Shown here piece after piece: positions 22,517-31,364 of a DNA stretch of 35,045 bases (its first letter is position 1; each line of letters starts with the position of its first letter). A program made the position numbers and the translations under genes. The stretch is from contig MEUE01000001.1 of the NCBI GenBank assembly GCA_001771585.1, positions 156,744 through 191,788 of the forward strand. Reading direction: 5' to 3'. The notes below the pieces were generated by a model, which saw only the letters and a program-made list of their open reading frames with translations, was not told the DNA's origin and ran no database searches. This DNA is from a candidate division WOR-1 bacterium RIFOXYB2_FULL_46_45 (GTDB taxonomy: Bacteria; Margulisbacteria; WOR-1; XYC2-FULL-46-14).

Positions 22517-23892
22517 TCAAATTCGGGACCGACGGCTGGCGAGCCAAAATCGCGGAAGAGTTTACCTTTGAAAATGTGGAGAAAGTCACCGCCGCTTTTG
22601 TGAAATATCTCAATGAAAGCGAGGATATAGATCCTCGCCTTCGGAATGGTATCGCCGTCGGATACGACAACCGTTTCCAATCCGAACACTTCGCGAAAAC
22701 CGCGGCGGACACTTGCGCGAAACTGGGAATCAAAACTTTCTTAACCAAATACGCGGTCTCTTCTCCCCTCCTCTCTTTCGCGGTGGCACATAACAAACTG
22801 GCGGCCGGGATCATGATCACCGCCTCCCACAACCCGCCGGAATGGAACGGCTTCAAAATCAAAGAATCCTTCGGCGGCTCGGCCCGACCCGAAGTCACCC
22901 GCGCCGTCGAAAAGAACCTTTCCTCTGCCTTACCTACGCCTATGCCTACGCCTGCGCCTTTATTCCCCATCGATCCCAAGCCCGATTATTTTGCGCATAT
23001 CGAGAAGCTGGTTGATCTAAAAGCGATCGCGGAATCGAAAGTCAGGGCGGTCGTCGACCCGATGTTCGGCTCGGGGGCGCATCATATCAAAGAACTGCTC
23101 GGCAAATACAAAATGGAAGTCGAAGAGATCCACGCCAACCGTGACCCTCTTTTTGGCGGGGTAAACCCGGAACCGCTCCCGATCAACCTTGAAGATACTA
23201 TCTCTTTTATGAAAACTTACGATCAGGTTTTTTCAACCTGCATCGTTTTGGACGGCGACGGCGACCGCGTCAGCGCGATCGATCCGTCCGGCACTTTCAT
23301 CACCTCGCACAATGTCTTTTCCCTCCTGCTCAAACACCTGGTTGAAAACCGTAAAATGCAGGGGAAGATCGTCAAAACATTTAACATCAGCCGGCTGGTG
23401 GAGAAACAGGCGAAAAAGTACGGGATTGAGATCATTGAAACCCCGATCGGTTTCAAGTATATCGCGGATCTAATGCTGAAAGAAAAAATCATCATCGGCG
23501 GGGAGGAGAGCGGCGGAATGGGGATTATGGGACACCTTCCAGAGCGTGACGGAACCCTCTGCGGACTGCTCCTTTTAGAATTGATGGCAAAAACCGGATA
23601 TAACCTAAAACAGATACTTAACCAAATCATGGATGAGCTGGGACACTATTACTACTCGCGAATTGATCTGCATCTCTCTTCTTCCCCTCGCCTTCGTTCA
23701 ATGGAAACCTTTGCCGGGCGGAAAATCACAAAGATTGAGACGCTAGACGGCACAAAATTAAATTTTGAGGATGAATCATGGATCCTTTTCCGTCCCTCCG
23801 GGACCGAACCACTTTTGAGAATCTACGCCGAAGCAAGAAGTATGGAAGACGTGCAGGCGCTGCTTGGGGCGGGAGAGAACCTGGTTACTTAG
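22513..23892 (+). CDS. phosphoglucomutase/phosphomannomutase family protein
   Basis: Alpha-D-phosphohexomutase interconverting sugar 1- and 6-phosphates. Motifs in order: KFGTDGWRA; TASHNPPEWNGFKI, with the phosphoserine; LDGDGDR, the metal-binding loop; GGEESGGMG, for sugar specificity; and RPSGTEPLLRIYAEA, the phosphate-binding loop. The start at 22513 (MIKFGTDG) is preferred over the in-frame ATG at 22486 because of the ATGA overlap and family alignment. An insertion reading PTPMPTPAP (about 142-150) is encoded by a hexanucleotide repeat shared with purH. Substrate (glucose, mannose or glucosamine) is undecided. Confidence 0.92.
   Translation: MIKFGTDGWRAKIAEEFTFENVEKVTAAFVKYLNESEDIDPRLRNGIAVGYDNRFQSEHFAKTAADTCAKLGIKTFLTKYAVSSPLLSFAVAHNKLAAGIMITASHNPPEWNGFKIKESFGGSARPEVTRAVEKNLSSALPTPMPTPAPLFPIDPKPDYFAHIEKLVDLKAIAESKVRAVVDPMFGSGAHHIKELLGKYKMEVEEIHANRDPLFGGVNPEPLPINLEDTISFMKTYDQVFSTCIVLDGDGDRVSAIDPSGTFITSHNVFSLLLKHLVENRKMQGKIVKTFNISRLVEKQAKKYGIEIIETPIGFKYIADLMLKEKIIIGGEESGGMGIMGHLPERDGTLCGLLLLELMAKTGYNLKQILNQIMDELGHYYYSRIDLHLSSSPRLRSMETFAGRKITKIETLDGTKLNFEDESWILFRPSGTEPLLRIYAEARSMEDVQALLGAGENLVT
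22933..22959 (+). repeat. hexanucleotide (CCTAYG-type) repeat inside the phosphohexomutase gene
   Basis: Variants of CCTATG/CCTACG/CCTGCG in tandem, translated here as PTPMPTPAP. The 21 bases at 22939-22959 match 34570-34590 in purH with a single difference, on the same DNA strand. Confidence 0.75.
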
Positions 23893-25258
23893 TCTTTAAC
23901 TTCTGCTGTTTGTCGATTAACTCTTTCTCAAAGGCCTCTTTCTTATTGATGCGGATAATTTGCTGAAGTTCCTCGCGCTGGTAGTTGGTCGCTCCCAGCT
24001 TTTTGAACTTGTCAACCAGCTGTTCGTGGATCAGCCGGCTGTCCCCCGCAATCATCGAAGCGCGGCGGTATGAGGAGATCGCCAGATCCTTATTCCCCAT
24101 CTTTTTGTAAAGGTCCCCCAAAAGGACATAAAGCGACGGGTCGGCCGACTGCAAATCAATCGCCTTCCGGTATTCGGCCACCGCCAGTTCATTCTTCTTT
24201 AATTCTTCGTAGACGGTCGCCAAAAAGACATGGAGATACGGGTTGCGCGGATTTGCTTTAATCGCCTTTTGGTATTCAAAGCCCGCTTCGTTTAATTTTC
24301 CTTTAAGCCGCAGGTCGAGCGCCTTAAGGGCCGGGTCTTCAATTTCGATCTTGGCATCCTTTTTTAAATTGTACATCCACTCCGAAAAGATCTTCTGCTG
24401 TTTCTCTTCCGCCACCGCCGCCTCAACATCCTTTCCTTTGATCTTGCGCAGGCGGGAATCTTCCAATTTTATTATATGGTAGCCGTAGTCGGTTTTTACA
24501 ATCGGACTGATCTCGCCGATCTTAAGCTTAAACGCCGCGTCGGAAAATGGTTTGACCATGGAGCCGGTCGTAAAATAGCCCAAGTCGCCCCCTTTGCTCT
24601 TTGAGCCGGGATCCTCCGAATATTTTCCGGCCAAAGCGGCAAAGTTGTCTCCTTTTTTTACCATTTCATAAATCTTTTGCGCCCGCTCTTTCACTTCACG
24701 GTCTTTTCCCTTCTGATGGCGGAGCAGAATGTGGCGGCAGCGGATCTCACGCAAATCTTCCGGTTTGACCTGCGCTTCCTGCCGTTTTTTCATCACCATC
24801 TTCTGCACCACAAGCTCGTCCCTGACCGATTTCTTGAATTCATTCCAGTCGCGGTTGGAATTCTGAAGCACCCTTTTTAGCTGGTCGACCGAAGCCATCT
24901 TCTGCGACCGGGCAATATCTTCCAGCGCCTGGTTCAGTTCGGAACCGGAGACCCCGACATTTTTCTTTGCATCCTGCAGCATCAGAGTAAAATCGATCGT
25001 CTGTGAAACCGCCATGCTCTGCAGATAAAGCAGATCGGTGGGAGATAAAATTGCCGGAAAATTATTGCGCAAGCGGTTATAAATGCTCGAATAATGGGAG
25101 GAATCGATCTCTCTTCCGTTCACTTTGACAAAACCGGATTGTTTTTCTTCTCCGCCCTTTAAACTTTGGGAACCGAGTCCGTAAAAAATTGTCAGGATAA
25201 ACGCGGCCGCTACCACAAGCATGATAATCTTCATGTTTTTTCTTAAATATCTAAGCAT
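23885..25258 (-). CDS. membrane-anchored parvulin peptidyl-prolyl isomerase with TPRs
   Basis: A periplasmic folding factor of the PpiD/SurA/PrsA type. The N-terminal anchor is MKIIMLVVAAAFILTIFYG, followed by a SurA-like helical domain (about 40-165) beginning FVKVNGREIDSS. The parvulin domain follows (about 172-270): RCRHILLRHQ, FAALAGKYSEDPGSKSKGGDLGYF, KPFSDAAFKLKIGEIS, TDYGYHIIKL. The C-terminal part (about 315-420) is TPR-like (EAGFEYQKAIKANPRNPYL, ELAVAEYRKAIDLQSADPSL, DLAISSYRRA). A parvulin joined to TPRs is unusual. It follows ftsX with an 8-base overlap and converges with the phosphohexomutase gene, overlapping it by 8 bases. Confidence 0.9.
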   Translation of the reverse strand: MLRYLRKNMKIIMLVVAAAFILTIFYGLGSQSLKGGEEKQSGFVKVNGREIDSSHYSSIYNRLRNNFPAILSPTDLLYLQSMAVSQTIDFTLMLQDAKKNVGVSGSELNQALEDIARSQKMASVDQLKRVLQNSNRDWNEFKKSVRDELVVQKMVMKKRQEAQVKPEDLREIRCRHILLRHQKGKDREVKERAQKIYEMVKKGDNFAALAGKYSEDPGSKSKGGDLGYFTTGSMVKPFSDAAFKLKIGEISPIVKTDYGYHIIKLEDSRLRKIKGKDVEAAVAEEKQQKIFSEWMYNLKKDAKIEIEDPALKALDLRLKGKLNEAGFEYQKAIKANPRNPYLHVFLATVYEELKKNELAVAEYRKAIDLQSADPSLYVLLGDLYKKMGNKDLAISSYRRASMIAGDSRLIHEQLVDKFKKLGATNYQREELQQIIRINKKEAFEKELIDKQQKLKTK

Positions 25259-26141
25259 TTTTTATTAACCTCGAGACCGAAATATAGCCGCCGATCATCC
25301 CTAAAACCGTTCCGCAAAGAGCTACCGAGATAAAAATAAAATTCAAAAGGAAGGCGTCGGAAACAACCGGAAGAAAAGGAAAGGCCGACGCGATCTTAAA
25401 GGCCAAAGCGTCATAGCTCCCCCGCAACAAAACTACCGCCAAAATTCCGCCGGCAACACCGATTAAAATCCCCTCAATCACAAAGGGCCAGCGGATAAAA
25501 GAGCCGGTCGCTCCCACCAGCTTCATTATATAAATATCGGTCTCGCGCGCCAAAACGGTTAAGCGGATGGTGTTGACGACAATCAACAAAGTCGCAAAAA
25601 ACAATAAAAGGACAAAGACAAAGCCGGCCAATCGGATGACATCGACAAAGTGCTTGACCTGTCCCAGCAATTTTCCGCTGTAGCGCACCTCGTCGATCTC
25701 GGACATTTGGGAGATGTTTTTCGCGACTTGGGGAAGGACTTCCGGATTGCGGACCTTGACGGCAAAGGTGTTTGGAAGCGGGTTATCGGACACGACTTCC
25801 GAGAGTTCCAGTTTTCCCGAATAATCTTGTTTAAAACTTTTCCATGAGTCGTCTTTGGAATAATAAGTAACCTTTTCTACCCCTTCCATCTTTGAAAGTT
25901 TCAATTGAAGCTCCGCCGCGTCGCGAGGGGCCAGGTCGCGGTCGACATAGCAGGTCAAATCGAGCTTGGCCGCCATCCCGGAAACGACATTCCCCAAATT
26001 AACTACCCCCAGCAGGAAAAAGCCAAAGATTGTCAAAGTGACGGTAACGATACCGATGGCGACAAAGCTCATCAGCGGCGATCTTCCAATCCCGCGGATC
26101 GCTTCAATTATAAAAAATTCTACATCTGTCGCTTTGCTCAT
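25251..26141 (-). CDS. ftsX: cell-division ABC transporter permease FtsX
   Basis: Partner of FtsE; the complex activates peptidoglycan hydrolases at the septum. The 296-residue protein has the family pattern: a first span (SFVAIGIVTVTLTIFGFFLLGVVNL), a large extracytoplasmic loop with YVDRDLAPRDAAELQ and SKMEGVEKVTYYSKDDSW, then three more spans with the FtsX core VLARETDIYIMKLVGATGSFIRWPFVIEG. The start overlaps the ftsE stop by 4 bases; the end overlaps the parvulin gene. Firm identification. Confidence 0.95.
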   Translation of the reverse strand: MSKATDVEFFIIEAIRGIGRSPLMSFVAIGIVTVTLTIFGFFLLGVVNLGNVVSGMAAKLDLTCYVDRDLAPRDAAELQLKLSKMEGVEKVTYYSKDDSWKSFKQDYSGKLELSEVVSDNPLPNTFAVKVRNPEVLPQVAKNISQMSEIDEVRYSGKLLGQVKHFVDVIRLAGFVFVLLLFFATLLIVVNTIRLTVLARETDIYIMKLVGATGSFIRWPFVIEGILIGVAGGILAVVLLRGSYDALAFKIASAFPFLPVVSDAFLLNFIFISVALCGTVLGMIGGYISVSRLIKNA

Positions 26142-26821
26142 TGCTGGCTGTACATCCCCAGTTGCTGGTCTCTTGTGATTCTTCCCCCCTCAATCGCCAC
26201 CACCCGCTTTTTCATCCCGTCGACAATATTTTTATTGTGGGTCGAAACCAAGACCGTCGTCTTGCGCCGGTTAATTTTGTCCAAAAGTTCCATAATGTCC
26301 CAGGAGGTTTGGGGATCGAGGTTTCCGGTCGGCTCGTCCGCCAGCAAAATCGGTGGGTTGTTGACAATCGCCCGCGCGATGCAGGTCTTCTGTTTTTCTC
26401 CGCCCGAAAGCTCGTTGGGAAAAGACTTTGCCCTTTTAACCATTCCGACCAGCTCCAATGCCTGCATTGTCAGGCGGCGGATCTGAGAACGGGGGGCACC
26501 GGTAACCTGGAGCGCGAAAGCGACATTTTCGTAAACGGTGCGGCGAAGGAGCAATTTGTAGTCCTGAAAAACGACCCCGATATTCCTGCGGAGAAAAGGG
26601 ATCTGCTCTTCTTTTATTTCATTCACTTTGATCCGATCAACAATAACTTCTCCGATACTGGGGCTCTCTTCGCGATAAAGCAGTTTCATCAAGGTTGTTT
26701 TTCCGGCTCCGGATGGTCCAACCAGGAAAACAAATTCTTCGCGCCCGATATGCAGGTTTATGTTCAGCAAGGCCTCTACCCCGTTTTGGAACACCTTGCT
26801 TACGTCTTTTAGTTCTATCAT
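26138..26821 (-). CDS. ftsE: cell-division ATP-binding protein FtsE
   Basis: ABC ATPase of the FtsEX division complex. The 227-residue protein starts [11 protein letters not shown]; Walker A is GPSGAGKTT (35-43), the Q-loop is VFQDYKLLLRRTVYENV, the signature is LSGGEKQ, Walker B is PILLADEPTGNLD, and the H-loop is STHNK. The usual LSGGEQQR signature reads LSGGEKQK here. The start overlaps the glyA stop as TAATG. Confidence 0.96.
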   Translation of the reverse strand: MIELKDVSKVFQNGVEALLNINLHIGREEFVFLVGPSGAGKTTLMKLLYREESPSIGEVIVDRIKVNEIKEEQIPFLRRNIGVVFQDYKLLLRRTVYENVAFALQVTGAPRSQIRRLTMQALELVGMVKRAKSFPNELSGGEKQKTCIARAIVNNPPILLADEPTGNLDPQTSWDIMELLDKINRRKTTVLVSTHNKNIVDGMKKRVVAIEGGRITRDQQLGMYSQQ

Positions 26822-28068
26822 TAGTTATAGAGCGGAAACTTTCCGCAAAGTTCGACGACTTTTTGTCTAATGGCGGTTTTGGCCGCCGCATCGGACCGCT
26901 TTTCAATCGTTTCGTTGATCAACCCGGCGATGATCTTCATCTCCCCTTCTTTCATTCCGCGGGTAGTGACCGCCGGGGTCCCGATCCTGACCCCCGAGGC
27001 GATAAAGGGTTTTTCCGGATCGAAGGGGATCGTGTTTTTGTTGAGCGTGATCCCGACTTCGTCCAAAAGTTTCTCGGTCTCTTTTCCGGTAATTTTCTTG
27101 CTCCTCAAGTCGGCCAGCATCAAATGGTTGTCGGTCCCGCCGGAGACGAGGCGGAAACCTTCATCCTGTAAAGCGGCCGCCATCGCTTTGGCATTTTTCA
27201 CGATCTGTTTTTGGTAGGTTTTAAATTCTTCCGTTGCCGCCTCTTTGAAAGCGACCGCTTTCGCGGCGATGATATGTTCCAAGGGTCCTCCCTGGATCCC
27301 CGGAAAGACCGCCTTATCGATCTGTTTAGCGTATTGCTCCTGGCAGAGGATCAAACCGCCGCGCGGACCGCGCAGGGTCTTGTGGGTGGTTGAGGTGACG
27401 ATTTGGGCATGAGGGACAGGCGATGGATGCTCTCCTGCCACGATCAAGCCGGCAATGTGGGCGATATCAACCATCAAAAGAGCGTTAACCGAATCCGCGA
27501 TTTCGCGCAATCTTTTGAAATCAAAAATTCTTGGATAGGCGGTCGCCCCCGAAACGATCATTTTCGGCTTGTGTTCTTTGGCCAAGTCGGCCAGCTTATC
27601 GTAATCAAGCGTTTCTGTATCCTGTTTTACGCCATAGGGGATAAACTTGTAAAGGATCCCGGAGACATTGACGAAACTGCCGTGGGTTAGATGGCCGCCG
27701 TGGGATAAATCGAGCCCCAAAACGGTGTCCCCCGGTTTTAAAAACGCCAAATAAACCGCAAAGTTGGCCTGGGAACCGGAATGCGGCTGGACATTGGCAT
27801 GGTCGGCACCGAAAAGTTTTTTGGCTCTTTCTATCGCCAGCGATTCGGAGACATCGACGCACTTGCATCCGCCGTAATAGCGCTTTCCAGGGTAACCCTC
27901 GGCATACTTGTTGGTTAGGACCGAACCGGCCGCTTCGAGCACGGCGCGGGAGGTAAAGTTTTCGGAAGCAATTAGTTCAAGGTGAGTCCGCTGTCTATCC
28001 AGCTCGTCATCTAGCGCCTTTGCAATCTCCGGATCGGTCTTCCTGACGTGATCGATATTAAAGTGCAT
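26821..28068 (-). CDS. glyA: serine hydroxymethyltransferase
   Basis: PLP-dependent enzyme converting serine and tetrahydrofolate to glycine and methylene-tetrahydrofolate, the main source of one-carbon units. The 415-residue protein has [51 protein letters not shown], and the PLP lysine in [14 protein letters not shown]. Standard length. It heads the glyA-ftsE-ftsX-parvulin operon from a leaderless promoter. Confidence 0.97.
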   Translation of the reverse strand: MHFNIDHVRKTDPEIAKALDDELDRQRTHLELIASENFTSRAVLEAAGSVLTNKYAEGYPGKRYYGGCKCVDVSESLAIERAKKLFGADHANVQPHSGSQANFAVYLAFLKPGDTVLGLDLSHGGHLTHGSFVNVSGILYKFIPYGVKQDTETLDYDKLADLAKEHKPKMIVSGATAYPRIFDFKRLREIADSVNALLMVDIAHIAGLIVAGEHPSPVPHAQIVTSTTHKTLRGPRGGLILCQEQYAKQIDKAVFPGIQGGPLEHIIAAKAVAFKEAATEEFKTYQKQIVKNAKAMAAALQDEGFRLVSGGTDNHLMLADLRSKKITGKETEKLLDEVGITLNKNTIPFDPEKPFIASGVRIGTPAVTTRGMKEGEMKIIAGLINETIEKRSDAAAKTAIRQKVVELCGKFPLYN

Positions 28069-28074
28069 GAACCG

Positions 28075-28104
28075 ATTTTATCACAAAAAGAAAGCGATGG
28101 TCAA
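28075..28104 (-). promoter_or_regulatory. extended -10 promoter of glyA, leaderless
   Basis: Minus strand: TTGACC (28104-28099), 18-base spacer, TGATAAAAT (box TAAAAT 28080-28075), then CGGTTC and ATG. The -35 matches TTGACA at five of six bases. No Shine-Dalgarno sequence. Confidence 0.68.
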
Positions 28105-28136
28105 ACTATAAAAATTGGGTATAGGTGTGGATGCGA

Positions 28137-28211
28137 GTTTGAATGTAGAAGTGGAAATAGAAGCTAGATCCAACCTCCAATACCATCTTCTATCTTCAAA
28201 CTAGCTTCTAT
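28137..28211. repeat. imperfect nested inverted repeats in the 180-base gap
   Basis: ATAGAAGCTAG (28157-28167) pairs perfectly with CTAGCTTCTAT (28201-28211). GTTTGAATGTAGAAG (28137-28151) pairs with CTTCTATCTTCAAAC (28187-28201) at 13 of 15 positions. The two pairings compete. It lies downstream of the VWA lipoprotein gene and upstream of the glyA promoter, so it may be a terminator-like structure or a dispersed repeat. No gene is visible in the gap. Confidence 0.5.
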
Positions 28212-28248
28212 CCCCAAACCATTCTTCCTCTCTCTGCTATTCCTCCGC

Positions 28249-29328
28249 CTACTTTGCCGTAAACGGTATCACCAAGGTCTTGATGAAAGAACCGTAGTTA
28301 AGATACAGTTTTAACCAATAGCTCTGCCCCGCGGTTAAGCCGGATGATAAGGAGCAGGTAGACGAGTAAGCATTGGAAAGAGCGTTTTGCAGGTTGGTGT
28401 AAATTGTATTTAAGGCCCCTAGCGCATGGACGCTTTGTCCAGCAGATAGCGCCGTAACTCCCGCAATTACTTCGTAATAAGAATCGGTTGTCCCGGTTGT
28501 AGTCAGCGCAATCCTTTTTAGTGGTGCGCTATAGCTTGTTGCTTCTGCAGAATTATCAAATAACCCAACGGTATAAACAGGAATGTTGTTTGCAATTGCT
28601 TCAGCGGTTACGTTTGCCTCTGTTTTTGATCCGCTATTATTCTGCCCATCTGTCATAGCAATAATCGCCCTGGTGTAATTTGTCGCATTAACTTTTGCCT
28701 CTTCGCTTATTGAAGTAGAAATCGCCGAATAAACAGCGGTTGCTCCTCCATAAGCCTCTCTTGTATTAATAGCGGTTTTTATAACATTTTTATCGGTAGT
28801 CATGGCCGCTTCCAAGGAAACCCCGCTATCAAAAACAACCACTGCCGCCTGGCTATTTGAAGACATTAAATCGACAAATTTCCTTGCCGCCGCTTCCAAT
28901 GTAGTAACCTTTGTGTAGGTATAATCATCAAATCCCATGCTTCCGCTTTTATCCAAAGTCAAAGTAATTGCAATCGGCTTCCCTGTGTTTGCCCCAGAAG
29001 TCAAATCGGTAAAAGCAACATTGATTACTCCTTTGGCGGAAATCCCCTGTATAGAAGCCGCGGACGGTTCTGTGTCATAAACTTCCGCCGTAATGTTGCC
29101 CAACGTAATATTGGTTAAAGGAGTGCTATCCTGATCAACCGCTGAAAAATTAAAACTGACCCCGGTGCCGCTGGCAGAAACATTCCCGCCGGAAAGAGTA
29201 ACACTGGTAGCCGTAGAGGGCGGAGTTGCCGGCGTTGTTGAAGCATTGGGATTAACCGCATCCACCACCTTCCCGCACCCGTAAGCGAACAAACTGACTA
29301 AAAGAACCGCAAATAATATTTTTTTCAT
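28249..29328 (-). CDS. VWA-domain lipoprotein
   Basis: A 359-residue envelope protein. The signal MKKILFAVLLVSLFAYGC ends in a lipobox-type Cys 18. A Ser/Thr/Pro-rich linker and a beta-rich region follow. A von Willebrand factor A domain starts near 118 with the MIDAS motif DKSGSM (126-131), and further MIDAS elements are the Thr in GGATAVYS and the Asp in IAMTDGQNNSGS. The C-terminal 60 residues are Ser/Leu/Tyr-rich. VWA domains bind ligands through a metal ion, so an adhesive or complex-building role at the cell surface is likely, partner unknown. GGGGGA precedes the ATG. The barrel-like gene lies just upstream, probably cotranscribed. Confidence 0.87.
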   Translation of the reverse strand: MKKILFAVLLVSLFAYGCGKVVDAVNPNASTTPATPPSTATSVTLSGGNVSASGTGVSFNFSAVDQDSTPLTNITLGNITAEVYDTEPSAASIQGISAKGVINVAFTDLTSGANTGKPIAITLTLDKSGSMGFDDYTYTKVTTLEAAARKFVDLMSSNSQAAVVVFDSGVSLEAAMTTDKNVIKTAINTREAYGGATAVYSAISTSISEEAKVNATNYTRAIIAMTDGQNNSGSKTEANVTAEAIANNIPVYTVGLFDNSAEATSYSAPLKRIALTTTGTTDSYYEVIAGVTALSAGQSVHALGALNTIYTNLQNALSNAYSSTCSLSSGLTAGQSYWLKLYLNYGSFIKTLVIPFTAK

Positions 29329-29343
29329 CTTAATTTCCCCCTA

Positions 29344-29934
29344 TTAGAAATTATACACTAACCCGGCCAATATTCCCAAGTTAGTACCGTAGCCAATCTC
29401 TGCAGAAAGGTTGCCGGTGAATTTTCTGCCAAAAGTAAGACTCGCTCCAAAGGTTGAACCGGCTCCCACCTGCCCCGCCCCGGTCAATTCCACCTTCTTG
29501 GAATAGCCGGCGTAATCGAGGGCGACATTGACATAATTTAAACCGAAGTTAAAAACCGGCCCAAGATTCGCGATCAGAACGCTGTAGTTGCTCCCTATCC
29601 CGTAATCCAGATCAAACCGCATATTAATTTTTGAGAGTGAAAAATCAAGCCCCGCGCCAATCGCCGCCGCTCCTCCGCTCAAGCCGCCTTTCAAAAGCCA
29701 TTTGACCGAGGGGGCTTGCCCGTCGTCTTTGGGCAGGGCGGCCAGCTCCGTCTTATACATATTAATCGATTTCTGCAGGCCGGCCTTTTTCTTTTTATCT
29801 TTGGTATCCTGCAAAATATTTGACAGCCGCCTTATCTCGTTATTCAATCGATCTCTTCTGTCCGCGACACTGTCCGCCCAAACCATCGTCCCGCACAACA
29901 AAACAAAAACCAGAAGCAATACTATTTTTTTCAT
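29344..29934 (-). CDS. small outer-membrane barrel-like protein
   Basis: Start taken at the ATG 29934-29932 (MKKIVLLLVFVLLCGTMVWA, a clean signal peptide cut before DSVADRR) with GGGGGT upstream; an earlier in-frame ATG adds a non-signal sequence. After the signal come a charged helical stretch (RLNNEIRRLSNILQDTKDKKK) and then alternating hydrophobic/Gly-rich strands (NMRFDLDYGIGSNYSVLIA, NYVNVALDYAGYSKK) ending in GLVYNF, a terminal Phe as in BAM-assembled barrels. The mature protein of about 176 residues is small for a barrel. Function unknown. Confidence 0.75.
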   Translation of the reverse strand: MKKIVLLLVFVLLCGTMVWADSVADRRDRLNNEIRRLSNILQDTKDKKKKAGLQKSINMYKTELAALPKDDGQAPSVKWLLKGGLSGGAAAIGAGLDFSLSKINMRFDLDYGIGSNYSVLIANLGPVFNFGLNYVNVALDYAGYSKKVELTGAGQVGAGSTFGASLTFGRKFTGNLSAEIGYGTNLGILAGLVYNF

Positions 29935-29975
29935 ATTAATACCCCCGGGAAAAGTGTACCTTTGGAACGCGGTAG

Positions 29976-30005
29976 TTGTCAAGCCGGCCGGTTTTGTGGT
30001 ATACT
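29976..30005 (+). promoter_or_regulatory. extended -10 promoter of rpmE, near-leaderless
   Basis: TTGTCA (29976-29981), 18-base spacer, TGGTATACT (box TATACT 30000-30005), then nine bases to ATG at 30015. No Shine-Dalgarno sequence; expected leader of about 3 bases. Confidence 0.6.
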
Positions 30006-30014
30006 TTAAATATC

Positions 30015-30296
30015 ATGAAAGAAGGGATACATCCGAAATACTTTAATACGACCGCGACCTGCGCCTGCGGCGCTTCCTATGAGATCGGCTCGACCAAAGA
30101 GAACGTTCGCGTTGATATCTGCTCCGCCTGCCACCCACTCTTCACCGGCAAGCAGAAATTGATGGATACCGAAGGGAGAGTCCAGAAATTCCAGAAGAAA
30201 TACGCCGGAGTCTCGGTTAAAAAGGCTCCCCGCCGCGTTACCAAAGCGAAAGCCAAGGCCAAAACCAAAACCACCAAAAAAAAGCCAAAAAAGTAG
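30015..30296 (+). CDS. rpmE: ribosomal protein L31
   Basis: Large-subunit ribosomal protein of 93 residues, starting [27 protein letters not shown]. Zinc ligands are present as CAC and CSAC, so it is the Zn-binding (C+) form. [20 protein letters not shown] is the L31 signature. It carries a Lys/Ala/Thr-rich C-terminal extension of about 25 residues, as in several phyla. Translation starts at 30015, not at the earlier in-frame ATG at 29976, which precedes the -10 box. Confidence 0.96.
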   Translation: MKEGIHPKYFNTTATCACGASYEIGSTKENVRVDICSACHPLFTGKQKLMDTEGRVQKFQKKYAGVSVKKAPRRVTKAKAKAKTKTTKKKPKK

Positions 30297-30302
30297 CATC
30301 CG

Positions 30303-31364
30303 ATGCTCGAGGCAAAACTATCCAAAGTTGAAGAAAGATACAACGAACTGGAAACCCTTCTTTCCAGCCCGGAAGTCATTTCAAACCGTGAAAAATTCGA
30401 AAACTTTTCCAGGGAATTCTCCGAGCTTGGCGAGGTTATCACCCCCTACCGCGAACTGAAAAAACTTTACAAAGAAATTGAAGAGACCAAAAAATTATTA
30501 AGTGATCCCGAAATGGAAGAGCTGGCAAAAAGCGAAATGACCGGGCTTGAAGCAAAAGCAAAAAAACTGGAGGGAGAGATCGAATTCCTCCTCCTCCCCA
30601 AAGATCCCAACGACGATAAAAATATCATCATTGAAATCCGAGGGGGGACAGGCGGAGACGAAGCGGCTCTTTTCGCGGGAGAACTTTTGCGTATGTACAC
30701 CCGCTACGCCGAAAAACAGAGATGGAAAATCGAATTTATCTCAACCAACCCGACCGGCCTGGGGGGCTACAAAGAAGCGATCTTTACCATTATCGGCAAA
30801 GGGGCCTACAGTAAATTAAAATATGAAGGGGGGGTCCATCGGGTACAGAGAGTCCCCGCGACCGAAGCATCGGGACGGGTCCACACCTCCGCCGCGTCGG
30901 TTGTGGTAATGCCGGAAGCGGAAGATGTTGATATTATAATTGAAGACAAAGAATTAAGGGTTGACACCTACCGCGCCGGGGGGCCGGGAGGACAAAATGT
31001 CAACAAGGTCTCCTCCGCCATCAGAATCACTCACTTGCCGACCGGCCTGGTGGTCGCCTGCCAGGAAGAGCGCTCACAGCTCCAAAACCGCGCCAAGGCA
31101 ATGAAGCTTTTAAAGACCAGACTGCTCGAAGCGAAAGAAGAGGCACAGCGCGAAAAAAGGGAGTCGGCGCGCAAAATTATGGTTGGCTCGGGGGACCGCT
31201 CCGAAAAGATCCGGACCTACAATTTTCCACAAGGACGCGTAACCGACCACCGCATCAATTTTACGATCTATAAGCTTCAGCAAGTGATGGAGGGAGACCT
31301 CGACGAATTGGTTGAAGCGCTGGCCACCGCCGACCGCATCGCGAAACTTTCAAACATTCAATGA
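30303..31364 (+). CDS. prfA: peptide chain release factor 1
   Basis: Recognises UAA and UAG and triggers peptide release. In the 353-residue protein, the codon-recognition PAT is at 185-187 within HRVQRVPATEASGRVHTS, and the catalytic GGQ at 229-231 within RAGGPGGQNVNK. Length is normal. It lies 6 bases after rpmE, without a clear Shine-Dalgarno sequence of its own, and overlaps prmC by 4 bases, the usual prfA-prmC pair. Confidence 0.97.
   Translation: MLEAKLSKVEERYNELETLLSSPEVISNREKFENFSREFSELGEVITPYRELKKLYKEIEETKKLLSDPEMEELAKSEMTGLEAKAKKLEGEIEFLLLPKDPNDDKNIIIEIRGGTGGDEAALFAGELLRMYTRYAEKQRWKIEFISTNPTGLGGYKEAIFTIIGKGAYSKLKYEGGVHRVQRVPATEASGRVHTSAASVVVMPEAEDVDIIIEDKELRVDTYRAGGPGGQNVNKVSSAIRITHLPTGLVVACQEERSQLQNRAKAMKLLKTRLLEAKEEAQREKRESARKIMVGSGDRSEKIRTYNFPQGRVTDHRINFTIYKLQQVMEGDLDELVEALATADRIAKLSNIQ

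Noticed and set aside
28137-28211. Possible riboswitch or small RNA before glyA (a glycine riboswitch would be plausible)
   Set aside because: The folded region lies upstream of the glyA promoter, whose transcript appears leaderless, so it cannot be a glyA leader; no glycine-aptamer core is visible.
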